DNA from: Acinetobacter pittii ATCC 19004 = CIP 70.29
GTDB taxonomy: Bacteria; Pseudomonadota; Gammaproteobacteria; Pseudomonadales; Moraxellaceae
Reading direction: 5' to 3'
Assembly (NCBI RefSeq): GCF_000369045.1
Contig: NZ_KB849788.1
Location: forward strand, 1-35,146
Length of the DNA: 35,146 nucleotides
Shown in pieces: positions 27,327-35,146 of the stretch. The position numbers and the translations under genes are program-made. Positions within the stretch are counted from its first letter, which is position 1, and the number at the start of each line of letters is the position of its first letter. The notes under the pieces were generated by a model that worked only from the letters and a program-made list of their open reading frames with translations, ran no database searches and had not been told where the DNA came from.

Positions 27327-28670
27327 TTAACTGATATCGCCCTTGATTTCAAACTCTTCCAAGGGGCGCTTAAATTGACTCGCGTGTTCTCTCAAGATTT
27401 CATCCAATGGAAGCTTTGCTTGGCGAATCAGCTTTTCTAACTTATGTGGTGCAATCTTCACATCAATATGTAATAAGCCTGCATCATCATAATGTTCAGA
27501 CTCAATCACATTTAAGGCATAAAGTTGAGTACGTAATTTGCCATAAGCAGGCTTAAGCACGAGTGAAAACTTTTGAATTTGGCCCATTAAGCATTCTTGT
27601 ACTGCTTTTTGGAGCAACTCTAGACCTTGACCAGAATGAGCTGAAACATAAACTCGATCTGGTACATGTGGTTCGGCATAAATAATTTTGGCCTCTTCAC
27701 CACTTAGATCAATTTTGTTGTATACCCGAAGTACGGGAGCATCAGCACCAATGTCTTTTAATACGCCTTCAACCGCTTCAATTTGGTCAAGCATGTCGTG
27801 GCTACTACTATCAATAACATGCAGTAAAAGGGTCGCTTCTAGTGTTTCTTCAAGTGTTGCTTTAAATGATTCAACCAAATCATGCTGTAAGTTTCGTACA
27901 AAACCTACTGTGTCTGCTAGCACAACAGTACCGATACCATCCCAGTCTAAACGGCGTAGGGTTGGATCAAGTGTTGCAAATAGTTGATCAGCTGCGTAGA
28001 CATCACTATTAGCTAAAATATTAAATAAAGTCGATTTACCAGCGTTGGTATAACCTACTAATGAAACCGTTGGAATAGCTGCTTTTTGTCTTGCAGCACG
28101 CCCTTGCATACGAGTCTGTTGTACTTTGTCTAATTTATCTTTTAATTGGGTAATACGAACACGAATGAGACGGCGATCTGTCTCTAGTTGTGTTTCACCG
28201 GGACCGCGTAAGCCGATACCACCTTTTTGTTGTTCAAAGTCGGCAGACCAACCACGAATAAGACGAGTAGATAAATGTTTAAGCTGGGCAAGTTCGACTT
28301 GTAACTTACCTTCATGCGTACGGGCACGCAGCGCAAAAATATCTAAAATTAAGCCTGTGCGGTCAATAACTCGGCATTTTAATATTCTTTCTAAATTTCG
28401 TTCTTGAGCAGGTGATAACGCATGGTCAAAGATAACCAGACTCGCTTCTAGCTCCTGAACTTGCTCTGCAATTTCTTCGACTTTTCCGGAGCCAATAAAA
28501 AATTTAGGATTAGGCTTATTACGCTGAACCTTAATATGTTCAAGGATATCTGCACCAGCAGACTGTGCAAGTAGAGCAAACTCTTCGGCATCCAGATCAT
28601 CTAATAATTGTACAGAAACACTCACTAAGATTGTGCGTTCACCGCCTTGATGCCGATCAACATATTCCAC
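27327..28670 (-). CDS. hflX: Ribosome-splitting GTPase HflX
   Basis: A 447-residue HflX, which binds the 50S subunit, splits stalled ribosomes under stress and hydrolyses GTP. The N-terminal nucleotide-binding-like domain includes KPNPKFFIGSGKVEEI (52-67). The linker motif GGIGLRGPGETQLETDRR is at 150-167. The GTPase G1 GYTNAGKST is at 206-214, DTVGF at 253-257 and NKID at 318-321. The start is GTG. Hfq, often upstream, is not here. The 218-base divergent region upstream separates it from the plsC-like gene. Confidence 0.96.
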   Translation of the reverse strand: MEYVDRHQGGERTILVSVSVQLLDDLDAEEFALLAQSAGADILEHIKVQRNKPNPKFFIGSGKVEEIAEQVQELEASLVIFDHALSPAQERNLERILKCRVIDRTGLILDIFALRARTHEGKLQVELAQLKHLSTRLIRGWSADFEQQKGGIGLRGPGETQLETDRRLIRVRITQLKDKLDKVQQTRMQGRAARQKAAIPTVSLVGYTNAGKSTLFNILANSDVYAADQLFATLDPTLRRLDWDGIGTVVLADTVGFVRNLQHDLVESFKATLEETLEATLLLHVIDSSSHDMLDQIEAVEGVLKDIGADAPVLRVYNKIDLSGEEAKIIYAEPHVPDRVYVSAHSGQGLELLQKAVQECLMGQIQKFSLVLKPAYGKLRTQLYALNVIESEHYDDAGLLHIDVKIAPHKLEKLIRQAKLPLDEILREHASQFKRPLEEFEIKGDIS

Positions 28671-28888
28671 GTGGCTATAAATCCTGAAAATGGGAAAACT
28701 TTATTCTAGAGGAAACTTAAGCAAAAGGGGAAAGCGTTTGTTCTCATCCTTTAGATTAGTTATATGAGATTAGTCTAATGTTCAGATTTATTTTATTTGC
28801 CGTTCTCTATCGTCAATGCAAGTTTATTACGAAACGTATAGAATGACTCGAGATGGGTATAACAATGATTAATCGTTAGTGAAATTTT

Positions 28889-29698
28889 ATGGCTCAAACG
28901 CAAAGTATAGTTAATTCAACGTTAAAGAAATTATCAAAAATAGGTTTATACGGAAAAAAGGTCACTTCTGCCACGGCCGCAATTAGTGAAGGTTTTTATC
29001 TAGTTTATCGACATGGGCTTTATAAAGATCCTAATAATCCTGTTAATACACGTTATGTCCAATACTTTTGCCGCCGTTTATGTCAGGTTTTTAATTTAGA
29101 TATAGAAGTACATGGCACAATTCCTAGAGAACCAGCTTTATGGGTAAGTAATCATATTTCTTGGCTAGATGTTGCGGTTCTAGGGTCAGGTGCGCGAGTT
29201 TTCTTTCTGGCTAAAGCTGAAATTGAAAATTGGCCTATTCTTGGAAATTTAGCCAAAAGTGGTGGAACGTTATTTATTAAGCGTGGATCTGGTGATTCCG
29301 TCAGAATTCGTGAGCAAATTGCTGAATTTTTAAAACAGAATATTCCCGTATTATTTTTTCCTGAGGCCACAACTACAGATGGACATTCTGTTAAAAAAGT
29401 CCATGGACGATTACTAGGAGCAGCGATTGAAGCACAGCGTCCAGTACAGGTTTGTTTGATTTGTTATGTAAATCGCGATGGGGAACTAGATACAGTTGCG
29501 CCATTCATTGGTGACATGACATTTGCCGAACATATTCAACGTGTACTTGAAATGCCTAAAGTAACAGCTCATCTGTTAACTTTGCCTCCTATTTCAGTGG
29601 AAGGGCATGACGTCAAAAGTTTAACGCGCGAAGTTCAAGAAAAAATGGTAGAGGGTTTGGCTCAACTACATCAAAAAGTACTTAAGCCAAAAAACTAA
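28889..29698 (+). CDS. PlsC-type lysophospholipid acyltransferase
   Basis: A 269-residue glycerolipid acyltransferase. The catalytic NHISWLD box has H89 and D94 (HX4D). The second block is the AKAEIENWPILG region, the third is IKRGSG, and the fourth is FPEATTTDG (157-165). It is expected to acylate a lysolipid (lysophosphatidate or similar) at the inner membrane. No clear transmembrane helix is seen beyond an amphipathic N-terminus. Whether it is the main PlsC or an OlsA-like accessory enzyme cannot be told. It ends head-on against the phospholipase D gene with no intervening base. Confidence 0.9.
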   Translation: MAQTQSIVNSTLKKLSKIGLYGKKVTSATAAISEGFYLVYRHGLYKDPNNPVNTRYVQYFCRRLCQVFNLDIEVHGTIPREPALWVSNHISWLDVAVLGSGARVFFLAKAEIENWPILGNLAKSGGTLFIKRGSGDSVRIREQIAEFLKQNIPVLFFPEATTTDGHSVKKVHGRLLGAAIEAQRPVQVCLICYVNRDGELDTVAPFIGDMTFAEHIQRVLEMPKVTAHLLTLPPISVEGHDVKSLTREVQEKMVEGLAQLHQKVLKPKN

Positions 29699-31324
29699 TT
29701 ACATAAATCCTTCAAGTGGCAGCCACGAAAGAAATTTCATGCCTGCTTTCTGCCACCATTTCATCTCAGGTTCCTGTCTATAAATTACAGGGCCATTTGG
29801 AGTTTCTTGCTGCCAATAAATATGATTGTTAGTGTCGAGCTTTAATTTATAAGCATACTTATTTAAATTTTCATCCATTGTATGGTGAATCGTCTTAGCC
29901 AGTGATGGGCTATCTAAAATCACACCAATTTCAGTATTTAAGTAAGCCGAGCGCGGATCAAAGTTAAATGAACCAATAAAAACCTGCTCATCTAATGCCA
30001 TGAGTTTAGTATGCAAACTTGATCGGCTTAGCCCTTTCATATTTACTTTAGCTTTAGTGGCAAGCTCATCTGTATTTTTATTTAAATCTCTTTTATCAGG
30101 TGTTGGTAAAAATTCATAAAGTTGTACGCCGTTTTTAAGCAGTTCTTTACGGTATTTCCCATAAAAGGCATGTACAACAGCAACGTCATTCGCTTTGAAA
30201 GAGTTCGTTAAAACTCGAACTTCAACACCCTCTTTGGCAAGCGTGCTTAAAATCTTGGCACCTTGTTTTTCAGGAATAAAATAAGCAGAGATTAAGTCAA
30301 CGTTACTTTCTGGTTTTTCCAAATGATTAATTAACTGGAAATTGAGGTGTTCTTCTTTCTTAGCTTTCGATTTGATTTTATCAGGTGAGTCTTTTACGAC
30401 TTCTGCTTTGACCCAATCAAATTGAATATTGTGATTTAGCCATTGATCAAATGCATGAGATTTTGCGGTTAAGTTTAAAAAGTTTTGGACGGTAGCTTGT
30501 TGATAGTGTGCTTCAAGCTGTTCTTTTAAGCCTTCATAGCGTAAACGGTGCTGCTCAGGACTTACGATACTTTGAACTGAATATGCATATTCATGATTCC
30601 AGTAATCATCAAACGAATTTACGATATCATCAACAGCAGCGCCTACCAACATTACATCGACATCAGAAAACTGATAGCTATCGCTTACATTGTAATATTG
30701 ATTGGTCATATTGCGTCCGCCAATAAGAGCAACCTCATTGTCGGCAATAAAACTTTTATTGTGCATACGACGATTGATACGTTTTAAATCAAGCACCATA
30801 TCCATCGCACGATATTTGCGGAAACGGTAGGGATTAAAAAGCTTAACTTCAATATTTTTATGCTGAGAAAGGGCCAGTAAAATCCCTTCCATTTTTTTTG
30901 CATTATTGTCATCAATAAGAAGTCGGACTTTTACACCTCGATCAGCTGCACGAATAATCGCGTGCAAGGCTAAAGCACCAACTTTGTCATTATCCCAAAT
31001 GTAATATTGTAAATCTAAAGTCTTTTCGGCTTTATCAATTAATCTAAGTCGAGCCGCTAGAGCCTCCAGCGGATCATTTAGAACATGGAAACCCGTTAAC
31101 TTTGGATTTTGCTGGCGTAAAGGTGTAATAATTTTGGCAAGTGAAGTCTCAGAGGTATCAATATCTTTTGCATATTGTACTGGCTCAACACCATGTTTTG
31201 GCAGAGTACTACATCCTGTCAAACCCACAGCAAAACTTGAACATAGGACTATAGAGGCTTTTATCAAAAAGCCTTTAGCTTGTTGATTCGTTTGAAGCTG
31301 TTTGGAAGGAAAGGATTGTGCCAT
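29699..31324 (-). CDS. Phospholipase D / cardiolipin-synthase-like lipoprotein
   Basis: A 541-residue PLD-superfamily protein. It has a lipoprotein signal with lipobox LTGC (Cys38). The two HKD motifs are HNKSFIAD (H188, K190, D195), followed by GGRN, and HTKLMALD (H438, K440, D445), followed by GSFNFDPRS. The fused double-HKD layout and length match periplasm-facing cardiolipin synthase C-type proteins of Acinetobacter. The reaction would be phosphatidyl transfer or phospholipid hydrolysis at the cell envelope. Whether synthase or phospholipase activity dominates is not visible. It is divergent from the metallophosphoesterase gene. Confidence 0.9.
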   Translation of the reverse strand: MAQSFPSKQLQTNQQAKGFLIKASIVLCSSFAVGLTGCSTLPKHGVEPVQYAKDIDTSETSLAKIITPLRQQNPKLTGFHVLNDPLEALAARLRLIDKAEKTLDLQYYIWDNDKVGALALHAIIRAADRGVKVRLLIDDNNAKKMEGILLALSQHKNIEVKLFNPYRFRKYRAMDMVLDLKRINRRMHNKSFIADNEVALIGGRNMTNQYYNVSDSYQFSDVDVMLVGAAVDDIVNSFDDYWNHEYAYSVQSIVSPEQHRLRYEGLKEQLEAHYQQATVQNFLNLTAKSHAFDQWLNHNIQFDWVKAEVVKDSPDKIKSKAKKEEHLNFQLINHLEKPESNVDLISAYFIPEKQGAKILSTLAKEGVEVRVLTNSFKANDVAVVHAFYGKYRKELLKNGVQLYEFLPTPDKRDLNKNTDELATKAKVNMKGLSRSSLHTKLMALDEQVFIGSFNFDPRSAYLNTEIGVILDSPSLAKTIHHTMDENLNKYAYKLKLDTNNHIYWQQETPNGPVIYRQEPEMKWWQKAGMKFLSWLPLEGFM

Positions 31325-31430
31325 AATCAGTACATACGATAAGGTGAGCTAGAGTATAATTCGTGCATATTGAAAGATAAATATTGAATTTGATTACTAG
31401 CAATCAATATAAGATAAGTCGAGAGTCGTA

Positions 31431-32441
31431 ATGTGGAATCCAAATTCAATCATTTTTTGTTTTTACTTTATTTTTTCAATACTTGCTCTATGGGGAATTT
31501 CTGAGGCTTGGATTCATCAATCACGAACCGAGACGATTCATCCATTTAAAGCTTTTGTACATCTACTCGCATTTTATCTCTCTTATCTACTTATTCCTCT
31601 CTGGTTTTTTAATTTATATGCTGCTTGGATTGGTTACTATTCAATTCATGAAGGTATTTTCATCTTTTTCTTAAGTGGTGTGTTAATTTACGCCCGATTT
31701 ATCGAACCTCATTTGGTGCGTGTCGATACTCATCAATATCGCTTAAATCCAGATCGTAGTTTTGATAAACCAGTAAAAGTTGCCTTAATTGCAGATTTAC
31801 ATATCGGTTTATTTTCAGGGCATGAACGTCAGCTCAAAACCATAGTTAGAAAATTAAATGAACAGCAACCTGATTTAGTGGTAGTCGCTGGTGATTGGAC
31901 ATATGAGCCAGAAGACAGATTGATTGAAGAATTAAGTGTTTTAAAAGAAATTCAGGCGCCTGTATATTCGGTTCCTGGAAATCATGATGAGCAATATCCT
32001 GGCCCACCGATTCAGCAACTATTAAAAGATGCCCTATTTTATAATGAGGTTGTTGATATTGAAGGGAAAATCGTTGATTTTGATGAGTTCCGTTTGATTG
32101 GTATTGGTGACCTCTGGGCAGGCAAAACCGATATGCGCTCTATGCCTGATTTACCGCAAGACAAGCCTTGGTTAATTTTATCTCATAACCCCGATACGGT
32201 AGATATGGTACCTAAATTACCGAATCGACCATTAATGTTATCTGGGCATACACATGGAGGGCAGGTAGAGCTTCCATGGTTGACTAACTATATTATGAAA
32301 AAAGTATCAATTTTAGGTCATAAGCGCGGTTTCTACTCTCATGAGCATGCGGATGTCTTTGTTACCGTTGGCACAGGAATGGTTGGAATTCCTTTGCGTT
32401 TCAGAGTGCCACCAACCATTGATATTATTGAGCTAGTTTAA
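31431..32441 (+). CDS. Membrane-anchored metallophosphoesterase
   Basis: A 336-residue calcineurin-like phosphoesterase. The N-terminal ~95 residues have three hydrophobic helices (about 6-24, 42-62, 73-88). The catalytic domain carries all metal motifs: DLH (122-124), GDW (154-156), GNHDE (183-187), SHNPD (251-255) and GHTHGG (272-277). The layout resembles YaeI-type phosphodiesterases and UDP-2,3-diacylglucosamine pyrophosphatases of the LpxG kind. The substrate is unknown. A terminator follows directly. Confidence 0.88.
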   Translation: MWNPNSIIFCFYFIFSILALWGISEAWIHQSRTETIHPFKAFVHLLAFYLSYLLIPLWFFNLYAAWIGYYSIHEGIFIFFLSGVLIYARFIEPHLVRVDTHQYRLNPDRSFDKPVKVALIADLHIGLFSGHERQLKTIVRKLNEQQPDLVVVAGDWTYEPEDRLIEELSVLKEIQAPVYSVPGNHDEQYPGPPIQQLLKDALFYNEVVDIEGKIVDFDEFRLIGIGDLWAGKTDMRSMPDLPQDKPWLILSHNPDTVDMVPKLPNRPLMLSGHTHGGQVELPWLTNYIMKKVSILGHKRGFYSHEHADVFVTVGTGMVGIPLRFRVPPTIDIIELV

Positions 32442-32444
32442 AAT

Positions 32445-32474
32445 AAAAAGCCAATCACAGAGGATTGGCTTTTT
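32445..32474. terminator. Bidirectional terminator between phosphoesterase and yfiB
   Basis: AAAAAGCCAATC (32445-32456) and GATTGGCTTTTT (32463-32474) form a 12-bp perfect stem with a 6-base loop. A and T tracts on either side serve both converging units. Confidence 0.9.
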
Positions 32475-32490
32475 TATGAATTAAATTTAC

Positions 32491-32970
32491 TTATGGAATA
32501 ACGACAATCGCAACACGTCGGTTAATCGCACGGTTTTCATTGGTTGTATTTGGCACATAAGGTTGTGTTGAACCACGACCAATTACGTAGATGTTTTCTT
32601 TTTTAAATCCACGTGTTAAGAAAAGGTTTGCCACACTTTGAGCACGCTCTTCAGATAACTTTTGGTTATATGTAGCATCACCAACATCATCAGTATGACC
32701 AACAATTTTCAATTTATTCAGGTCATATTTATTCAATTGATTTGCTAGACGTACTAACTCAGCTTCATGACTTTGTTTTAACTGCGCATTATTAAAGTCA
32801 AATAATAAGCGTTCTGGTAAACCTAAAGTCCAGCCTTCATCAGTAAGAACGAAACCTTCTTTTTTGAGCAATTTTACTTGACGATATTTTAATGGACCAA
32901 AACTCAGGCACCCTGCAAGAGTAATGCATAGCAATGCAATAAAAGAGAGTTTTAAAGATCTTGTATTCAT
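32491..32970 (-). CDS. yfiB: OmpA-family lipoprotein YfiB-like
   Basis: A 159-residue lipoprotein. The signal peptide ends in lipobox LAGC (Cys21). The linker segment EGFVLTDEGWTLGLPERLLF is typical of YfiB, and the OmpA peptidoglycan-binding domain covers about 58-157 (GHTDDVG at 91-97, LSEERAQSVANLFL at 105-118, NRAINRRV near the end). Residues after Cys do not signal inner-membrane retention, so outer-membrane anchoring is expected. In the Pseudomonas model YfiB sequesters YfiR and so frees the cyclase YfiN. It is the last gene of yfiR-yfiN-yfiB, 14 bases after yfiN. Confidence 0.88.
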   Translation of the reverse strand: MNTRSLKLSFIALLCITLAGCLSFGPLKYRQVKLLKKEGFVLTDEGWTLGLPERLLFDFNNAQLKQSHEAELVRLANQLNKYDLNKLKIVGHTDDVGDATYNQKLSEERAQSVANLFLTRGFKKENIYVIGRGSTQPYVPNTTNENRAINRRVAIVVIP

Positions 32971-32984
32971 AGATTAGCCTAAAT

Positions 32985-34208
32985 TTAATTTTCAGGTTTA
33001 TAGATAAACCAGTGTTCATCCGAATTTTTAGCCTTATACATTGCTTGATCTGCTTGCATAATGAAATCTTCGGGGCTAGATGCAAATTGTGATAAAGCAA
33101 TACCTACACTGAAACTGAAGTAAATGGTTTGACCATTTAGATGCAAAGGTTCTTTACAGCTTTCGAGTAAATTTTCAGCAATAGATATTAAATGATCAGC
33201 ATGACTAATGGAATGCAAAATGACAGCAAATTCATCACCACCTAACCGTGCAATAAAATCTTGATGACGCAAACGAGTTTGCAGGCGATTCGCCATTTCT
33301 TTTAAAACTTCATCGCCAGCTAAATGGCCAAATTGGTCATTAATTGCTTTGAAGTTATTGTTATCTATAAATAATAATGCAGACTTATTATCAAACCCTT
33401 TATCTTCAAACATGTCTAAAAGGATTTGATAAAAATAATGTCTATTAGGTAATAAGGTGAGTTGGTCGTGATGAGCCTGAAAGGATAATTTACGATTTTC
33501 CTTTTGCAGCTGATTATCCCATATTTGAATTTCTTCAAGTAACTCGTTAAAAACGGTATTTAAATCTTGAAATTCTTTAATTCGGTTATAAGGGAAACGA
33601 AGATTATAAGCTTTTTGTTCACTTACAATTTGAGCAATATTAGTAAGTGGGTAAATAGCCTGCATAATTTGACGATAAGTTAGATTTACTGACCACCATA
33701 AAGCGCAAACAATAAACAACATTGCAATCGCAAGCCCTACCATAATCATTTTTAGGAACTGCAATATTTTTTCAGAGCTACCAAAAAGTGTAAGTTCACC
33801 TACATTTTGTTCATGATGATAAATTGTAAGATGAACAGGCTCATTTAAAAACCAATGATCAAACCAGCCTTCTAAAATTGAAGTTTGACTTGATAATTTA
33901 AAACTTTGGGCGATCAGATGATGTTCTGAATCGTAAATATGAATAGTACGAATTGAATGATCATTCGTATATTCATTCAAAATCTGCTCTATTGTAATTT
34001 TATCATTAAACACGACTGCAGGCTGAATACGCTCTAATAGAGTATGACTAAGCAATTGCAAATTTTGTTTAGCATAAGTTTCCATTGTAAAAACGGAAAT
34101 TGAGACAAACGTAAAAGAGCAAATAAAAAAAGTAATAGCAAAAATAGTAAATTGAGATTTTCTAAATAATGCGTGTAGTGAAGTGGACTGATACAACTTT
34201 GATATCAT
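32985..34208 (-). CDS. yfiN: Membrane diguanylate cyclase YfiN-like
   Basis: A 407-residue sensor cyclase. TM1 covers about 19-41, the periplasmic PAS-like/CHASE8 domain about 43-148, TM2 about 151-173, a HAMP-like segment about 174-232, and the GGDEF domain about 245-405. The active-site loop is LGGDEF (323-327). The inhibitory I-site RHQD (314-317) lies five residues before it, so product inhibition is likely intact. It makes c-di-GMP from GTP. In Pseudomonas YfiN is held off by periplasmic YfiR. It begins 5 bases after yfiR. Confidence 0.9.
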   Translation of the reverse strand: MISKLYQSTSLHALFRKSQFTIFAITFFICSFTFVSISVFTMETYAKQNLQLLSHTLLERIQPAVVFNDKITIEQILNEYTNDHSIRTIHIYDSEHHLIAQSFKLSSQTSILEGWFDHWFLNEPVHLTIYHHEQNVGELTLFGSSEKILQFLKMIMVGLAIAMLFIVCALWWSVNLTYRQIMQAIYPLTNIAQIVSEQKAYNLRFPYNRIKEFQDLNTVFNELLEEIQIWDNQLQKENRKLSFQAHHDQLTLLPNRHYFYQILLDMFEDKGFDNKSALLFIDNNNFKAINDQFGHLAGDEVLKEMANRLQTRLRHQDFIARLGGDEFAVILHSISHADHLISIAENLLESCKEPLHLNGQTIYFSFSVGIALSQFASSPEDFIMQADQAMYKAKNSDEHWFIYKPEN

Positions 34209-34213
34209 GATCC

Positions 34214-34717
34214 TTACTCCGCATTCTTAGCCAAGAGTAATACTCTCGGATCAATATGGACTTTGGAGTGACTTAAAGCATCTAAGTTAACTTTAAAGGT
34301 AGTGTAATTATTCTGAGTATATAAACAAAAGATACTTCCTATCTCGCACTCTGAATTATTAACACTTAAAGAAAGTAAAGAATGATAAGGATAGTTTTGA
34401 ATAAGGTTTTGTTGTTGCTGCGGAGAAGTACTAGAAAAATAGACAGCCTGACAATGTGACCGAGCAAAATCTTTCGCATTTACAGTTTGAACACGATAAT
34501 TATAAGACATTTGCTGGATATAAGATTGAAAAGTAGATGTAATAGAAGGGTTATCAATTACACAAAGAGTAGGAGTATTTACATTCTCCCACTTACTGTA
34601 GCTTAGGATAGATAAAGTAAGTACATAGAAATTATGTTTTGAATTGGCATAACAAGGCCCACTCGTAGCAAGCACTACAAGTATGCAAACAAATACTTTT
34701 TTAGCGAACTGCCACAT
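34214..34717 (-). CDS. yfiR: Periplasmic YfiR-like inhibitor
   Basis: A 167-residue exported protein. The signal peptide is about 1-24, followed by a YfiR/DUF4154-like domain. After the signal there are exactly four cysteines: C52, C89, C124 and C131. The last pair (CEIGSIFC) has the same seven-residue spacing as the redox-active pair in Pseudomonas YfiR. The first pair is spaced 37 apart, close to the 39 there (recalled). Overall similarity is low, so the call leans on cysteines, length, signal peptide and the yfiR-yfiN-yfiB order. It would bind the periplasmic domain of YfiN and repress it. Confidence 0.8.
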   Translation of the reverse strand: MWQFAKKVFVCILVVLATSGPCYANSKHNFYVLTLSILSYSKWENVNTPTLCVIDNPSITSTFQSYIQQMSYNYRVQTVNAKDFARSHCQAVYFSSTSPQQQQNLIQNYPYHSLLSLSVNNSECEIGSIFCLYTQNNYTTFKVNLDALSHSKVHIDPRVLLLAKNAE

Positions 34718-34856
34718 GGTGAGTTAATGCCAAACTATTGCACGAATAATCTATTCTACATGAAGTTGATAACGTAAAAAAAGTTTAATATCTCATCTAA
34801 AAGTGACTAAAAAGCTTAAAAAGTATCCAGTTGATGGTATTGATTTAAAAAAAGGG

Positions 34857-34884
34857 TTGCAAAGGTAAGTTAATGGTCTATAAT
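34857..34884 (+). promoter_or_regulatory. rrn promoter P1 of the second operon
   Basis: -35 TTGCAA (34857-34862) and perfect -10 TATAAT (34879-34884) have a 16-base spacer. An A/T-rich upstream tract (GATTTAAAAAAAGGG) could act as UP element. The 16-base spacer is typical of rrn promoters. Confidence 0.75.
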
Positions 34885-35018
34885 GCACATCCATCGGCGG
34901 TGATGCAGATAGAAACTTGTTGAAAAACAGTTACTTGTGATTAAGTTGATTGCTTTAAGTGATGAATTTGATGTTAAGTTGGTTTGAGAGTGAGTTTTAA
35001 AAATATCGAAATTACCTG

Positions 35019-35046
35019 TTGACTTTTAAGAGATTAAGAGTAATAT
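35019..35046 (+). promoter_or_regulatory. rrn promoter P2 of the second operon
   Basis: -35 TTGACT (35019-35024) and -10 TAATAT (35041-35046) have a 16-base spacer, followed by a G/C-rich discriminator (AGCCGACC). It lies about 160 bases after P1, giving tandem promoters. Confidence 0.7.
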
Positions 35047-35084
35047 AGCCGACCTAGCTTGCTGGTGACGAACCAGGAAGAAGA

Positions 35085-35093
35085 TCATTAAGA
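35085..35093 (+). promoter_or_regulatory. boxA-like motif in the second rrn leader
   Basis: TCATTAAGA resembles the TCATTAACA found in the 16S-23S spacer at 2035 and the E. coli boxA core. It lies 39 bases past P2 and before the 16S processing arm, where boxA belongs. Confidence 0.38.
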
Positions 35094-35097
35094 GAAT

Positions 35098-35119
35098 TGA
35101 AGAACAACTTGTGTGGATT
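35098..35119 (+). other. 5' arm of the 16S processing stem (second operon)
   Basis: AGAACAACTTGTGTGGATT is nearly the reverse complement of the post-16S segment at 1671-1694 of the first operon. The partner in its own operon lies beyond the window. Confidence 0.65.
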
Positions 35120-35146
35120 TTTACTGATTGATTAATCGAAATAATT

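Larger units (their letters stand above)
34718..35146 (+). other. Gene-free region and leader of a second rRNA operon
   Basis: This region runs to the right edge. The first ~140 bases are upstream of yfiR. From 34857 on it is the promoter and leader of another rRNA operon: two sigma-70 promoters, a boxA-like motif, and the 5' arm of the 16S processing stem. The 16S gene itself would begin about 100 bases beyond the edge. I see no coding region. Confidence 0.8.

Overview
The window looks like a chromosomal segment of an Acinetobacter, probably from the calcoaceticus-baumannii complex. The basis is the 16S signature regions, an rrn operon of 16S-tRNA-Ile-tRNA-Ala-23S-5S type, AT-rich genes, and protein sequences and gene orders that look Moraxellaceae-like. 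The species is not certain. I see no insertion sequence, prophage, integron or CRISPR array.

Layout. (1) 1-5505: a complete rRNA operon on the + strand. Its promoter lies just off the left edge, and it ends at a strong intrinsic terminator. (2) 5608-6734: two small genes of uncharacterised families (DUF2007 with a zinc ribbon, and DUF4256). (3) 6876-17262: an acyclic terpene (citronellol/geraniol) catabolic locus. It has a stand-alone acyl-CoA dehydrogenase, a convergent TetR repressor (atuR-like), then atuABCDEF as one tight operon behind a promoter whose -35/-10 spacer is filled by an ACCAAGC-N4-GCTTGGT operator. Together AtuC/AtuF (geranyl-CoA carboxylase), AtuD (citronellyl-CoA dehydrogenase) and AtuE (isohexenylglutaconyl-CoA hydratase) would carry the branched chain to a point where beta-oxidation can proceed. 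(4) 17285-19764: a minus-strand cassette of roadblock-like protein, a protein with a C-terminal HTH-like segment, a COG2229-type small GTPase and a second roadblock protein. The composition resembles the actinobacterial 'conservon' modules and MglA/MglB-type GTPase switches. I consider this the least described system in the window. (5) 19972-22874: rplM-rpsI, then sspA-sspB plus a tail-anchored membrane protein, all on the minus strand.

(6) 22972-25699: pdxA-rsmA-apaH on the + strand, with no apaG where it often sits. (7) 25711-28670, minus strand: a secreted DUF2147 protein, an lrgA/lrgB pair and hflX. (8) 28889-32474: a PlsC-type acyltransferase abutting, tail to tail with no gap, a phospholipase D/cardiolipin-synthase-like lipoprotein, then a membrane-anchored metallophosphoesterase. 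(9) 32491-34717, minus strand: yfiR-yfiN-yfiB, a complete periplasm-to-c-di-GMP signalling operon. (10) 34857-35146: tandem promoters and leader of a second rRNA operon in the same orientation as the first. The window therefore runs almost exactly from one rrn leader to the next, and the two operons flank about 29 kb as direct repeats.

All family assignments come from reading motifs and from memory of the families. No database search was run.
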